In this document: positions 27,667 to 35,163 of the stretch, piece by piece
Layout: each line of letters opens with the position of its first letter
How positions within the stretch are numbered: the stretch's first letter is position 1
NCBI GenBank assembly: GCA_025463055.1
Contig: JAOAPV010000079.1
Span: 1-37,694, forward strand
Length of the DNA stretch: 37,694 nt
Reading direction: 5' to 3'
Origin: Candidatus Acidiferrum typicum
GTDB lineage: Bacteria; Acidobacteriota; Terriglobia; Acidiferrales; UBA7541
Made by a program: the position numbers and the translations under genes
The notes under the pieces: model-generated
The model's database searches: none
What the model saw: only the letters and a program-made list of their open reading frames with translations
Told to the model about the DNA's origin: nothing

Positions 27667-29112
27667 ATGGTTCTACTTAGTGACGAAGACAACAAGACGC
27701 TCGGGGGTGTGCCCCCTAAGGCCCAAACGCTGGGGTTCGGGCGGACGCGTTTGGCTAGAGAGCTATTTAACGGCCGTTACCGGCCGGGAGAGTCCCTGCA
27801 ACTCGACAGAATTGCCACCGAACATGGCATGGACAATGACTCGATCTTAAGAGCCTTTGCCGAATTCCAGGCACTTGGGTTGGTGACTCTTGCCGGCAAC
27901 TTCTCTGCGATCGTTCATTCTCCTAATCCGAAAGAAATGCAAGAGGCCTATGAGATACGGGCCGCATTGGAGGAAATCGGGGGACGCACTGCGGCGCGAG
28001 CTCTGAAAGGCAACACAGCGGCATTACAACGCGAACTGGACGCCATGCGCTCCGCATTTCGCCACAGCGATCTGGATTCTTTCGTGGAACACGACGTAAC
28101 ATTTCATCGAAGCATCCTGCAAGCGTCTCGCAACGAAGTCTTACTTCAGGTGTGGGACAGCTTGGCTGTCGACCTGCGAATTCGAGGAGCCATAGGAAAG
28201 GTCTTGACGGATCTTCGCGAGGTAGTTGAATCGCACCAACCCATTGTCGACGCTCTTGAGAAAGGCCGGGGAAGGGAAGCCGGACTCCTGTTGCGCAATC
28301 ACGTCGAAACGCTCTCGGAGTACATAAGAAACTCCGAATCGGACTCGGGACCTCACGGGGCTCTTCGCAGTGATTTGGAGGGCGCCAAGGATGTTCAACG
28401 GGCGTTCTTCCCGTCACAGAGCCTATCGATTCCATGTCTATCGTGCGAAACCTTTTACAAGCCTGCTCAGGAAATCGGAGGCGACTACTACGACTTTTTC
28501 CCCCTGCAAGAGGGGCGATGGGGCATCGCGATCGGAGATGTGTCCGGAAAGGGAATCGGCGCGGCCTTGATCATGGCTAGTCTCCAAGCTTCCCTTAGGG
28601 CCCAGGCATCGCATTCCCATTTTGACCTTTCCACGCTCATACGGGACGTTAATCGGCTCGTGTATGAATCCTCTCCGACGCATTTCTTTGCATCACTTTT
28701 CTACGCGGAATATGAGCCGGCCACGCGCATGCTCAAATACGTGAATGCCGGCCACAATCCACCAATTGTGCTCCGCCCGCACGAAGGCCAACCTCAGATG
28801 TTCCGTTTAAGATCCGGCGGTATGCCCGTGGGGATCTCCCCGGACTCGCAATTTCCGACGACGACCTTTCAGTTCGAAATTGATGACCTTTTCGTCGCCT
28901 ACACGGACGGAATCACAGAAGTAGAGAACTCTAACGGCGAACTGTGGGGAGAGCGAAGCCTTAAAAAACTTCTATCCTCGTCCAGCCATCGGGCGCCAGA
29001 CCAAATCATAAAGTGCATCCTCGACGAGGTCGCAACCTTTGCAGATCGTCTCCCACAACGAGACGACATGACCCTCGTAGTGATGCAAGTACAACCTGGC
29101 TGCAGCGTCTGA
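27667..29112 (+). CDS. GntR-FCD sensor domain fused to PP2C/SpoIIE (RsbU-like) phosphatase
   Basis: A 481-residue protein starting at ATG 27667, preceded by AGGAGGAGC; a longer TTG start at 27613 is less likely. Residues 25-85 are a GntR-type winged helix (ELFNGRYRPGESLQLDRIA, FQALGLVTLAGNFSAIV). Residues 92-222 are an FCD domain (YEIRAALEEIGGRTAAR) with the complete metal-site set D143, H147, H190 and H212 at the usual spacing. Residues 235-476 are an RsbU/SpoIIE PP2C phosphatase: AKDVQRAFFPS, GGDYYDF (D273), GDVSGKG (D291), YTDGITE (D414) and RDDMTLVV (D466/D467), so catalytic aspartates are intact. The HTH recognition segment (DNDSILRAF) lacks the usual SRTPVREAL arginines, so DNA binding may be lost. 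The expected substrate is a phosphorylated anti-anti-sigma (STAS) protein, not encoded nearby. Confidence 0.88.
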   Translation: MVLLSDEDNKTLGGVPPKAQTLGFGRTRLARELFNGRYRPGESLQLDRIATEHGMDNDSILRAFAEFQALGLVTLAGNFSAIVHSPNPKEMQEAYEIRAALEEIGGRTAARALKGNTAALQRELDAMRSAFRHSDLDSFVEHDVTFHRSILQASRNEVLLQVWDSLAVDLRIRGAIGKVLTDLREVVESHQPIVDALEKGRGREAGLLLRNHVETLSEYIRNSESDSGPHGALRSDLEGAKDVQRAFFPSQSLSIPCLSCETFYKPAQEIGGDYYDFFPLQEGRWGIAIGDVSGKGIGAALIMASLQASLRAQASHSHFDLSTLIRDVNRLVYESSPTHFFASLFYAEYEPATRMLKYVNAGHNPPIVLRPHEGQPQMFRLRSGGMPVGISPDSQFPTTTFQFEIDDLFVAYTDGITEVENSNGELWGERSLKKLLSSSSHRAPDQIIKCILDEVATFADRLPQRDDMTLVVMQVQPGCSV

Positions 29113-29188
29113 CGTCCTGTACGCGGGCTTATCTAGACAACTCGTTCGCTCCATGTTTTAAGATGGCTGTGATAGGCCCTCCTCGTGA

Positions 29189-30340
29189 TCATCGGCCTAG
29201 CTGCTCGTGGTACAAGAAATACGCGTAGGCATTCTGTGCGTCGGAAGAATTCGGGAAAACAAAATAGACGGAGTTTTCCGTAGTCGCGTAATTGACGGCA
29301 GGAAACGTCCCTCTAGTGGTCCTGCGTTGCGGGCTGTCAATTTTTTGTGGAAACGGAGCGCGGCTCGCGTGAACGCGTACCGTCCACGTATCATCGTACG
29401 TTGGCGTTGGCGCTACAAGATCGATCGTTCCAATATCGTCGTACGGAATGGTTGTGAGAATAGTGGTGCCGGCCATGCTTCCATCGCCGCCTGTCCACCT
29501 CTCTTGAACGGAAACACCGGATCCGATTTCCGCGATTGCAATTTCCTTGGTTCCATCCCTGCCCGCATTCTCTGTCTGTGACATCCAAATCTTGCTCGAG
29601 GGTAACCTCACGCTTGGTAGGACAGCAGTAATCTTAGGCGCGTCTTTCTCTGCCTGCGCAATTTCTCGCTGTGCCTTCGCGATTTCGAGCTTGATGGATG
29701 GAAGTTGCGGGTGGACACGAGCCACTTGGCCGGAGAGCTTGCTGACTCTCTGCACAGCATCCCGAATCTGGTCAAAGTATTCTTTGACGGGTGAGCTCGG
29801 ACCCTCGCTTTCGTTATTTTCGAGCGAGGGCCCAGTGGTCGTTATCAGTTTGTCTAGCCGGTCATCCAGCCGAATAAGTTGATGTAGTGCTTCTAATTCA
29901 GGGGGCTGGGTCTCTGTGAACTGGACCTCATTGGACCGGGTCTCGGTGGGCTGCTCCACTACGGCGATCGGGCCCAATGAATTCAAGAAAGTATATCGGC
30001 CCCACGTGCCCGGGCCGAAGAACTTCAAATACGCTTCCTCAAATTTTTGAGCAGCCTTGAGCCGCTTCAGAATGCGTCCGGCTGAAGTGTCTTCGATCAC
30101 TCCCCAACGCGAATATTGCAAACCAGCGTTTGGGCGCGGGATGCGAAGGCCCTCTCGATAGAACCAAACCTGCCATCGCACCTGTTTCGCATACGCCGGA
30201 TTGTCATTCGCGATTTCGAGAGTCTTTCCATTGAACACGTAATAGCCATTCGTGTCGCTGTCATCTTGCCGTTGCGTTCGCGCGCAAGGGACTATCGCTA
30301 ATAAACATAGACCAAGCGCAAGAGGAGAGAGCGTTCGCAT
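29189..30340 (-). CDS. Secreted protein of unknown function
   Basis: A 383-residue protein that I do not recognise. I use the ATG at 30340, which has a G-run (GGGGGGC) 7-12 bases upstream and yields a signal peptide (MRTLSPLALGLCLLAIVPC...), rather than the longer frame to 30433 that would overlap the preceding gene. The N-terminal third is a basic, Trp/Tyr-rich region (VRWQVWFYREGLRIPRPN), followed by a helical region with coiled-coil character (about 150-225, LSGQVARVHPQLPSIKLEIA and AQREIAQAEK), and a C-terminal beta-rich part (GTTILTTIPYDDIGTIDLVA, SVYFVFPNSSDAQNAY). It is 52 bases downstream of another secreted gene on the same strand, suggesting co-expression. It faces the PP2C fusion gene. 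Confidence 0.6.
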   Translation of the reverse strand: MRTLSPLALGLCLLAIVPCARTQRQDDSDTNGYYVFNGKTLEIANDNPAYAKQVRWQVWFYREGLRIPRPNAGLQYSRWGVIEDTSAGRILKRLKAAQKFEEAYLKFFGPGTWGRYTFLNSLGPIAVVEQPTETRSNEVQFTETQPPELEALHQLIRLDDRLDKLITTTGPSLENNESEGPSSPVKEYFDQIRDAVQRVSKLSGQVARVHPQLPSIKLEIAKAQREIAQAEKDAPKITAVLPSVRLPSSKIWMSQTENAGRDGTKEIAIAEIGSGVSVQERWTGGDGSMAGTTILTTIPYDDIGTIDLVAPTPTYDDTWTVRVHASRAPFPQKIDSPQRRTTRGTFPAVNYATTENSVYFVFPNSSDAQNAYAYFLYHEQLGR

Positions 30341-30392
30341 GTACGTGCCCCCCGCAAATAAAAAGAACACTTCTGCGTCTTTCCGTGTTCTG

Positions 30393-31421
30393 CTAAGGTC
30401 CTGTCGCCTTGGAGCGAATCGTAAACACCACACCCCGCTCTCGGTTAAGTTTGGAAGTCATCTGGAAATCGAGTTCCTCAAGCTGTAGGATCTGTTGCGT
30501 CCCATCCGAGCCGACGAAAAAGAGCTGGCCTCCCTCGATCCAATAGTTCGTTGTAACGTAACCCCGGCCATCCTTGAGGATCAGCAACGTCGGCCTGGGT
30601 GACTGCGACGAGCGTTCTGCCGGCAAATACGTTTCGCGGATGCTCGTATTCTCGATGCCGGCTGGAGACCCGATCCACGAACGTTCCGATTCCTCCGCGG
30701 GTCTGCTCGTACCTCCATACACGACCCTCGGGAATGTGCTAACCCTAAAGGTTGAATTCACGTTTGAATTCACGTCCGAATTCACGCTTGAGTTCAAGCT
30801 TGAGGATGGTCTTGAAGGCTCCTGCGTGGGGGAAAGCTTCTCATTAGCGATGACGACCGCATCCGCTGGGATGTACAGATCGTCCATAAGCCTCAGCAGA
30901 AGAGGTGTTTCGCCCTTGAGTGTGGGGCGAGGTCCGCGCGCAGGAAGGGTGATTATCTTCTCCGGCCAAAGAATCGGAATAGCCCACTCAACCGCATCGC
31001 GCCGCGCATGGCCGCGGCCCCGGATGTCGCCTGCTGCATCGACCCTGTAGTGCGGAACCGACACCACCTTGGCGGATAGCGGAAATGTGCCGCCTGGCAC
31101 GGTCAAGCTCACGAACTCCAGCTTAAGCCGGCCTTTGCCGTAGAAGTGTCCCGGGTCGCGAAATTCCGCCAGCCGGCCAGACAGAAACGCGCCGCGTGGA
31201 AATACTGGACGGCCGAACATCGTTAACGAACGGATGTGACAAAGCATCGGATCGCCGACATGTGCCGTCCGGGACGAGAAGTTTGGCTCATCGAGAGTAC
31301 ATTGCAGGAGAGTTCCAGCCGGGACGGTCAATTCCTTTGTTTGTGCGGTGGCGATCTTCGCCGGAGACAAGATGGTCGCCAGACACAATACGGCGGCAAC
31401 TGATAAGGAAAATCTTCGCAT
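30393..31421 (-). CDS. Secreted protein of unknown function with a beta-rich domain
   Basis: A 342-residue exported protein. The ATG at 31421 has GGAGG at a good distance and opens a signal peptide (MRRFSLSVAAVLCLATILSP, cleaved near ATAQ); the TTG-based extension to 31433 contains that ribosome site and is rejected. Residues about 30-165 follow a pattern recurring in secreted acidobacterial proteins: VPAGTLLQCTLDEPNFSSRT, VFPRGAFLSGRLAEF, GRLKLEFVSLTVPGG. I recall these as uncharacterised beta-structured proteins, so no function is claimed. Residues 196-210 form an NS-rich linker encoded by a 12-bp tandem repeat. The C-terminus has two short blocks (RPTLLILKDGRGYVTTNYWI, GTQQILQLEELD). It is probably co-transcribed with the next gene downstream. 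Confidence 0.6.
   Translation of the reverse strand: MRRFSLSVAAVLCLATILSPAKIATAQTKELTVPAGTLLQCTLDEPNFSSRTAHVGDPMLCHIRSLTMFGRPVFPRGAFLSGRLAEFRDPGHFYGKGRLKLEFVSLTVPGGTFPLSAKVVSVPHYRVDAAGDIRGRGHARRDAVEWAIPILWPEKIITLPARGPRPTLKGETPLLLRLMDDLYIPADAVVIANEKLSPTQEPSRPSSSLNSSVNSDVNSNVNSTFRVSTFPRVVYGGTSRPAEESERSWIGSPAGIENTSIRETYLPAERSSQSPRPTLLILKDGRGYVTTNYWIEGGQLFFVGSDGTQQILQLEELDFQMTSKLNRERGVVFTIRSKATGP
30751..30798 (-). repeat. 12-bp tandem repeat, four units, within the secreted-protein gene
   Basis: Consecutive units GTTGAATTCACG, TTTGAATTCACG, TCCGAATTCACG and CTTGAGTTCAAG (plus-strand reading). They encode an Asn-Ser-Val/Asp/Asn linker, in frame, in the minus-strand gene. A slippage-prone linker of variable length would be expected. 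Confidence 0.75.
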
Positions 31422-31534
31422 ATACACCTCCAACTTCAGTTCACGATTTAGCGATTGGGATCCCGCAAGAGAGCCGAAGGCAAGCTTGGCTCAGGATCTG
31501 CGCAGAACAGGGAGGCGGGGATACTGCAACTGAC

Positions 31535-31547
31535 TATCTGACAGATA
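31535..31547. promoter_or_regulatory. Small inverted repeat upstream of the secreted-protein pair
   Basis: TATCTG-A-CAGATA, a perfect 6-bp inverted repeat with a single central base, about 115 bases upstream of the 31421 start. It could be an operator; no bound regulator can be named. It may also be chance. Confidence 0.2.
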
Positions 31548-31638
31548 CCCTGAGTCGAGTGAAGCATGGCACTATCCCAGGACAAAACTGCTTATACACC
31601 TCAGTTGTGCCCAATTCAATCCCAGAAAATGAGGATGG

Positions 31639-32124
31639 GTGGCGGCAATGATGACACGGCTTAAGAGAGAATTTTGCGGAGGAAGGCGCCGCCGACTCCC
31701 AAATCCACGCTGGAAGCGTCAACCCTCACGTCATGGCCGGAGTGGCATAGTTGGCGGACCTTTCACGAATTTGGTCAAAGCATGCCAAGAATACTTCCAA
31801 GAAAAAAGGTGCGAGCGAACCCTGTCGATCTCGTTGGCCCTCGCAAAGGCCGGCGTGCTGCTCGCCGCCGAGGGGCTTCGCCCGACCTCCAAGGGGATGC
31901 GCCTCCGAATGTCCAAAGGCAAGCGGGTTGTAACCGACGGCCCGTTTACCGAAGCGAAGGAAGTGATCGCGGGATTCTGGATGATTCAGGTGAAGTCGAA
32001 GGAGGAGGCTCTCGAGTGGGCCAACCCGTGTCTCCTGCCGGAGGGCGGCTTGATGGAGATTCGCCAGGTGTTTGAGAATTGCGACTTCCCGCCTGAACTG
32101 CAGAAGAAGACGGCGGACCCGTAG
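31639..32124 (+). CDS. YCII-related (DGPF) domain protein, probably 5'-degraded
   Basis: From about 31840 the frame encodes a clear YCII/DGPF domain: AKAGVLLAAEGLRPTSKG, the TDGPFTEAKEVIAGFWMIQV core and KSKEEALEWANPC. Such small proteins are often encoded next to ECF sigma factors and have an uncharacterised role. The N-terminal part (before AKAGVLL) does not look like the family. The frame reads VKACQEYFQEKRC, whereas a family member would read VKA(T/D)K-...-MPSEELL. One base further (31784) the next frame reads AKNTSKKKGASEP, which fits better. This suggests one or more small indels near 31783 and an inactivated gene. The open frame shown is the longest possible; the translated start is unknown. 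Confidence 0.5.
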   Translation: MAAMMTRLKREFCGGRRRRLPNPRWKRQPSRHGRSGIVGGPFTNLVKACQEYFQEKRCERTLSISLALAKAGVLLAAEGLRPTSKGMRLRMSKGKRVVTDGPFTEAKEVIAGFWMIQVKSKEEALEWANPCLLPEGGLMEIRQVFENCDFPPELQKKTADP

Positions 32125-32154
32125 GTTTACGCAATATTCTCAGCGTCGCTGCGT

Positions 32155-32460
32155 TCACTTTATGATGTTCTTGCCGAAGTTGAAGCATGGACCGATGGAG
32201 AAGCGCGTCGTGAGTCGGCCATCTTTCAGGAGATCGCTGAACAGATGGTCATAAACGAGGTCCGCCCGCACTCGAAGACCGACGTGCCTTGAGAAAAGAA
32301 GGTCGGCGCCGCCGCCGAATCCATAAAATCCGGTCCAGTCCGTCTTCTGCCCGGAAGGTACCAATTGCTTTGCGATGGCGGGAACAATGCCGGCTTCCTG
32401 CTCGCCACCGAAGGCTGTCTGCCGAGCGCCGGGTGCCGCACCCCTTGATTTTGAAGTGTG
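32155..32460 (-). pseudogene. C-terminal remnant of an outer-membrane beta-barrel protein
   Basis: The minus-strand frame ends ...GPCFNFGKN before a TAA. Its last 60 residues (WTGFYGFGGGADLLFSRHV, GLRVRADLVYDHLF) alternate polar and hydrophobic residues, as in the last beta strands of OmpA/opacity-type barrels. No start codon, signal peptide or N-terminal strands are present: the frame runs upstream into the LuxR gene's region without a plausible beginning. I read this as the 3' end of a deleted gene. It lies between the degraded YCII gene and the LuxR regulator. Confidence 0.45.
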
Positions 32461-32486
32461 CGGGGGTTCACGTTTCTGATTGGGCG

Positions 32487-33275
32487 CTAAACCAGAAAGC
32501 CCTGCGTTCGGTAGAGCTGCACAATATCCAACCGGTCCTCCGCGCCAACCTTATGCTTCATTCGATACAGGTGATTCTTCACCGTCTGCTCGGATAGCGA
32601 AAAATGATTCGCGATTTCTTTGTTGGTCAAACCCTTCGCGATCAGCGGGACCAACTGCTGCTCCCGGCGCGTCAACCCCAGCCTGCGCCGAGCGCTAGCG
32701 CACGGCAGCGACGCCGCTTCACTCTCAAAATACCGAAACAGCGCCGCGCACAACGCGCCCGGACAAACTGCCTCCCCGGCGTGCACCGCGCGCACTCCCT
32801 CCAATACCTCCTCGGAAGAAGCGTCGTGCAACAAATATCCGTTGATTCCCGCGCGCACGCATTGCAGGAATTCTGCCCCATTCCGTACTATCCCAAGCAG
32901 CAGGACGCGCACCCCCGGAGCTGCCGCGCGCACTTCTCGAATCATTTGCAAATCATCGTTCAGCGCACCTCGCGAAGTCAGCAGCAAAACGTTCGCATTC
33001 GCTTGGGCCACCTGTTCCGCTTGCAATGGCCCCTGTGACTTCATGCCGCTTACCTGGATTCCGCCTTTCTTCGTGAGCATGCGCGCCAGCGCCTCCCGGA
33101 GCAGGCGATTGTCCGCGGCGACAAACACGGTGAGCTTGGGAGCTTGCGCTACCGCACAATCCGGCTGCGATTTTCTCTCCGATTCATTTGTCGCTAACTG
33201 CGTTGCTCCATTAGATCGTACGGTCCCCGCTGCCACCCTGTCGGTCGCCGGAATCCCACGCACGCTCGCACTCAT
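32487..33275 (-). CDS. LuxR/NarL-type regulator with a degenerate receiver domain
   Basis: A 262-residue protein. After a 45-residue polar extension, residues about 47-168 form a receiver-like domain, and 197-262 a LuxR helix-turn-helix (LTRREQQLVPLIAKGLTNKE, SLSEQTVKNHLYRMKHKVGA), which should bind DNA. The receiver lacks the phosphorylation machinery. The phosphoacceptor Asp is replaced by T100 (ANVLLLTSRGAL), the switch Thr/Ser by G128 (LLLGIVRNG) and the conserved Lys by H150 (GYLLHDASSEE), so it cannot be controlled by phosphorylation in the usual way. It has no linked kinase. It could respond to a ligand or partner protein or be constitutively active. A start further downstream, nearer the receiver, is possible. 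Confidence 0.85.
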   Translation of the reverse strand: MSASVRGIPATDRVAAGTVRSNGATQLATNESERKSQPDCAVAQAPKLTVFVAADNRLLREALARMLTKKGGIQVSGMKSQGPLQAEQVAQANANVLLLTSRGALNDDLQMIREVRAAAPGVRVLLLGIVRNGAEFLQCVRAGINGYLLHDASSEEVLEGVRAVHAGEAVCPGALCAALFRYFESEAASLPCASARRRLGLTRREQQLVPLIAKGLTNKEIANHFSLSEQTVKNHLYRMKHKVGAEDRLDIVQLYRTQGFLV

Positions 33276-33746
33276 GCCTTCAACACCCCCCAGGTATGTC
33301 TTCGCCTTCCGGACCTAAGCCGCCATAACAACCGGTACCGTTGTTGCAATCTACGCTGCAATTCCGCAGCCGCGTCCCTGAGCGACTTTTTATCTAACTG
33401 CGGCCCATGTTGCGTCATTCTTGTCACTTGGCGCAGACGTTTTGCCGCCCCAGTTTTACGTCAGTGCCATTACGGTACCAATTTAGAGTCCGATTTCAGT
33501 TTGAAACTATTGTTACGTTCTATGCATTTTTTCGTTAACGTTTCGCTACCAACACTTCCTTTCCTGGTACGCACGTACTACCATCTCTGGGAGACGTTCC
33601 ATGCCCGTGAGTACGTCTCCTCTATAGAATCTCTATTGCGCTTGGCTCAGGCTTGTCTCAGCGGACATTTACGTCGCGCGGTCCGCCCGAGCACCAGACA
33701 ATGCCGGTTCAGAATTGGCCAGTTCAGAAGTGAACACTAAGGTTGA
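33276..33746. other. Intergenic region between the LuxR regulator and the PilZ gene
   Basis: A 471-base gap between divergent genes. It contains an imperfect palindrome at 33327-33345 close to the LuxR gene start, an AT-rich stretch near 33500-33540 and a TATAGAAT box at 33623-33630 about 120 bases before the PilZ gene, without a good -35. I see no convincing gene here. Confidence 0.4.
33327..33345. promoter_or_regulatory. Imperfect palindrome upstream of the LuxR-type gene
   Basis: AACAAC-CGGTACCG-TTGTT, an 8-bp perfect core with asymmetric arms, about 50 bases upstream of the regulator start on the minus strand. It could be an autoregulatory operator; this is speculative. Confidence 0.25.
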
Positions 33747-34133
33747 ATGGATAAACTTCAGCAGAATTCAGCAACCGCGAAACGCGGAAAGTCCGAGCGG
33801 CGTTCGAGCCGCCGCTGCAAAATCACCCAGCTCATGCGCATTCGCCCGTCCGATCCGCAGAGGGCCCATTTCGACGACATGCGCGGCACCCTCAGCGTTT
33901 CGCGCACCGGCGTCTATTTCCAGACCAGCGAAGCCGGCTACGAAATCGGCATGCGCCTGTTCCTCATCATGCCGTACTCGAATGATCCCGGCTCGACCAA
34001 CCGCGAATATTTGGCGGAAGTCGTTCGCAAGGATCCTTTACCGAACGGCTTGACCGGAATCGGCGTTAAGCTCCTCCTGGAGGTTGGCCCGCAGCACTCC
34101 TACTCCTTCGAACCGCCGCCGCTCCGTAAATAG
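33747..34133 (+). CDS. PilZ-domain protein
   Basis: A 128-residue protein consisting essentially of one PilZ domain, a c-di-GMP-binding module. The basic RRSSRR motif at residues 18-23 fits the RxxxR signature, and LSVSRTGVYF (residues 49-58) the (D/N)xSxxG motif, though with Ser in place of Asp/Asn at its first position, so c-di-GMP affinity may be altered. Short stand-alone PilZ proteins with this layout are common in Acidobacteriota and are often anchored to motility, exopolysaccharide or type IV pilus control. No such genes flank it. A terminator lies about 50 bases after the stop. Confidence 0.7.
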   Translation: MDKLQQNSATAKRGKSERRSSRRCKITQLMRIRPSDPQRAHFDDMRGTLSVSRTGVYFQTSEAGYEIGMRLFLIMPYSNDPGSTNREYLAEVVRKDPLPNGLTGIGVKLLLEVGPQHSYSFEPPPLRK

Positions 34134-34180
34134 ATTCCTTCCGGCCGAGCGAGAATTTTCACCGAACCTCGCAGTAAAAA

Positions 34181-34215
34181 GAGAAGGCGCCCCGGCAGAG
34201 CCGGAACGCCTTCTC
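34181..34215 (-). terminator. Intrinsic terminator, T-tract on the minus strand
   Basis: GAGAAGGCG / CGCCTTCTC outer stem with an inner CCGGC/GCCGG stem and a three-base loop. On the minus strand it is followed by TTTTTACTG. It closes the TPR gene and repeat region and may also serve the convergent PilZ gene, where the downstream tail is weaker (TTCGTGTTT). Confidence 0.7.
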
Positions 34216-34241
34216 TTCGTGTTTGGGGGGTGGAGGAATTT

Positions 34242-34401
34242 CTAGAATTTTGTGTCAGCACAGCTTTCTGAATTGCCCTTGTCGAACTCAGCCGAATTTA
34301 GCTTCGCCAACTTAGCTTCGCCAACTTAGCTCAGCCCAATTTAGCCTCGCCAACTTCGCCCTCCCGAATTTAGCCGAGCTTAAACTTAGGTCAGCCTGAA
34401 A
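34242..34401 (-). pseudogene. Decayed pentapeptide-repeat coding tail
   Basis: Directly after the TPR gene's TAG, the same frame continues FQADLSLSSAKFGRAKL and then NWAELSW, matching the A(D/N/E/K)(L/F)xx periodicity of pentapeptide repeats. It then needs a one-base shift to read AKLNSAEFDK before a TAG at 34242-34244. The DNA shows imperfect tandem units of 14-17 bases (consensus TTGGCGAAGCTAAR on the minus strand). This looks like a former extension, or a separate small gene, disabled by a nonsense codon and an indel. The terminator follows 26 bases downstream. Confidence 0.4.
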
Positions 34402-34417
34402 CTAGGCTTGCCCAAAT
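34284..34417 (-). repeat. Imperfect 14-17 bp tandem repeats after the TPR gene
   Basis: About nine units related to TTGGCGAAGCTAAG on the minus strand, two adjacent ones almost identical. The array begins in the last codons of the TPR gene and runs to near the terminator. It underlies the pentapeptide-like reading described separately. Confidence 0.7.
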
Positions 34418-34863
34418 GCTTGCAGGGCCCGGTGCCTAAGTCTGCCAAGCTGCCGATTTACCGGATGCTGTCGCGACAAGAACGCGAGCACTGGCGTCTT
34501 GCGCGGCACCAGCCTGTTCTTCGCGATCGTCAGCCGGATGTCGCGCCGTGCATATTTCAGTCCGGCTTCCAGCACTTCCAGCGCTTCTTCGCGGCGCCCC
34601 GCCGCGGTATACACTTCCGCAAGATTCAAATAGAGCTGGGCCTGATTGCGCTTCATGCGAACCGCTGCATCGCACAATCTTTCCGCTTCGCCCCATTTTT
34701 CTTCCGAGCGCGCCAGGACCACACCCAGGTACGACATGTAGTAGGGATTATTCTTGTCGAGTTCCGTCGCGCGCCGCATGTGTGGCAGCGCCTTTACCGC
34801 ATAATCGTCACGCAGAAATGCAAGCCCTTGCTTAAATTCGCGGAAGGCTTCCGTATCTAGCAT
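34402..34863 (-). CDS. TPR-repeat protein
   Basis: A 153-residue protein from the ATG at 34863 (GGGGGTGA upstream), built mainly of TPR motifs: REFKQGLAFLRDDYAVKALP, HMRRATELDKNNPYYMSYLG, GEAERLCDAAVRMKRNQAQL and AEVYTAAGRREEALEVLEAG. TPR proteins mediate protein-protein contacts; the partner is unknown. Earlier starts reach 35028 (GTG) with 55 more residues lacking clear TPR features and weak ribosome sites, so the shorter form is preferred. The C-terminal 45 residues are very basic (RHPVNRQLGRLRHRALQAFG-type). The frame ends at a TAG immediately before repeat DNA that looks like a decayed pentapeptide tail, so the present C-terminus may itself be truncated. Confidence 0.65.
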   Translation of the reverse strand: MLDTEAFREFKQGLAFLRDDYAVKALPHMRRATELDKNNPYYMSYLGVVLARSEEKWGEAERLCDAAVRMKRNQAQLYLNLAEVYTAAGRREEALEVLEAGLKYARRDIRLTIAKNRLVPRKTPVLAFLSRQHPVNRQLGRLRHRALQAFGQA

Positions 34864-35163
34864 CAGCTCACCCCCAAGGGACTCAGAGGAATTTGTGGAT
34901 TTTGCGGCACGCGAAGCCAGCCGGAATTTATCGCTGCTTTGGATTCTCTTGAGGCGCTCCGCCATCCCCCCACAGCCCGGGAAAGCCATCGAAGCGGTTC
35001 GCGCAGTCGCAATCACGTTCCGTCTCACTGCTGCGAACCTACGCGGAATCGGTGCCTCAATCTACTGACCCGCCGTCCAGTCTTGGGACAGCGCGAAAAA
35101 CCCGCAGTAAAGTTTTCCGACTGGCCCACTGGCCCCGCGATCTGGCCAGCCGCCAAAACACGC

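Noticed and set aside
30341-30433. N-terminal extension of the secreted protein gene at 29189-30340
   Set aside because: It overlaps the end of the preceding gene and hides the signal peptide that begins at the ATG at 30340.
33501-33740. Plus-strand 79-codon frame before the PilZ gene
   Set aside because: No ribosome site, no recognisable motif and skewed composition; treated as intergenic.
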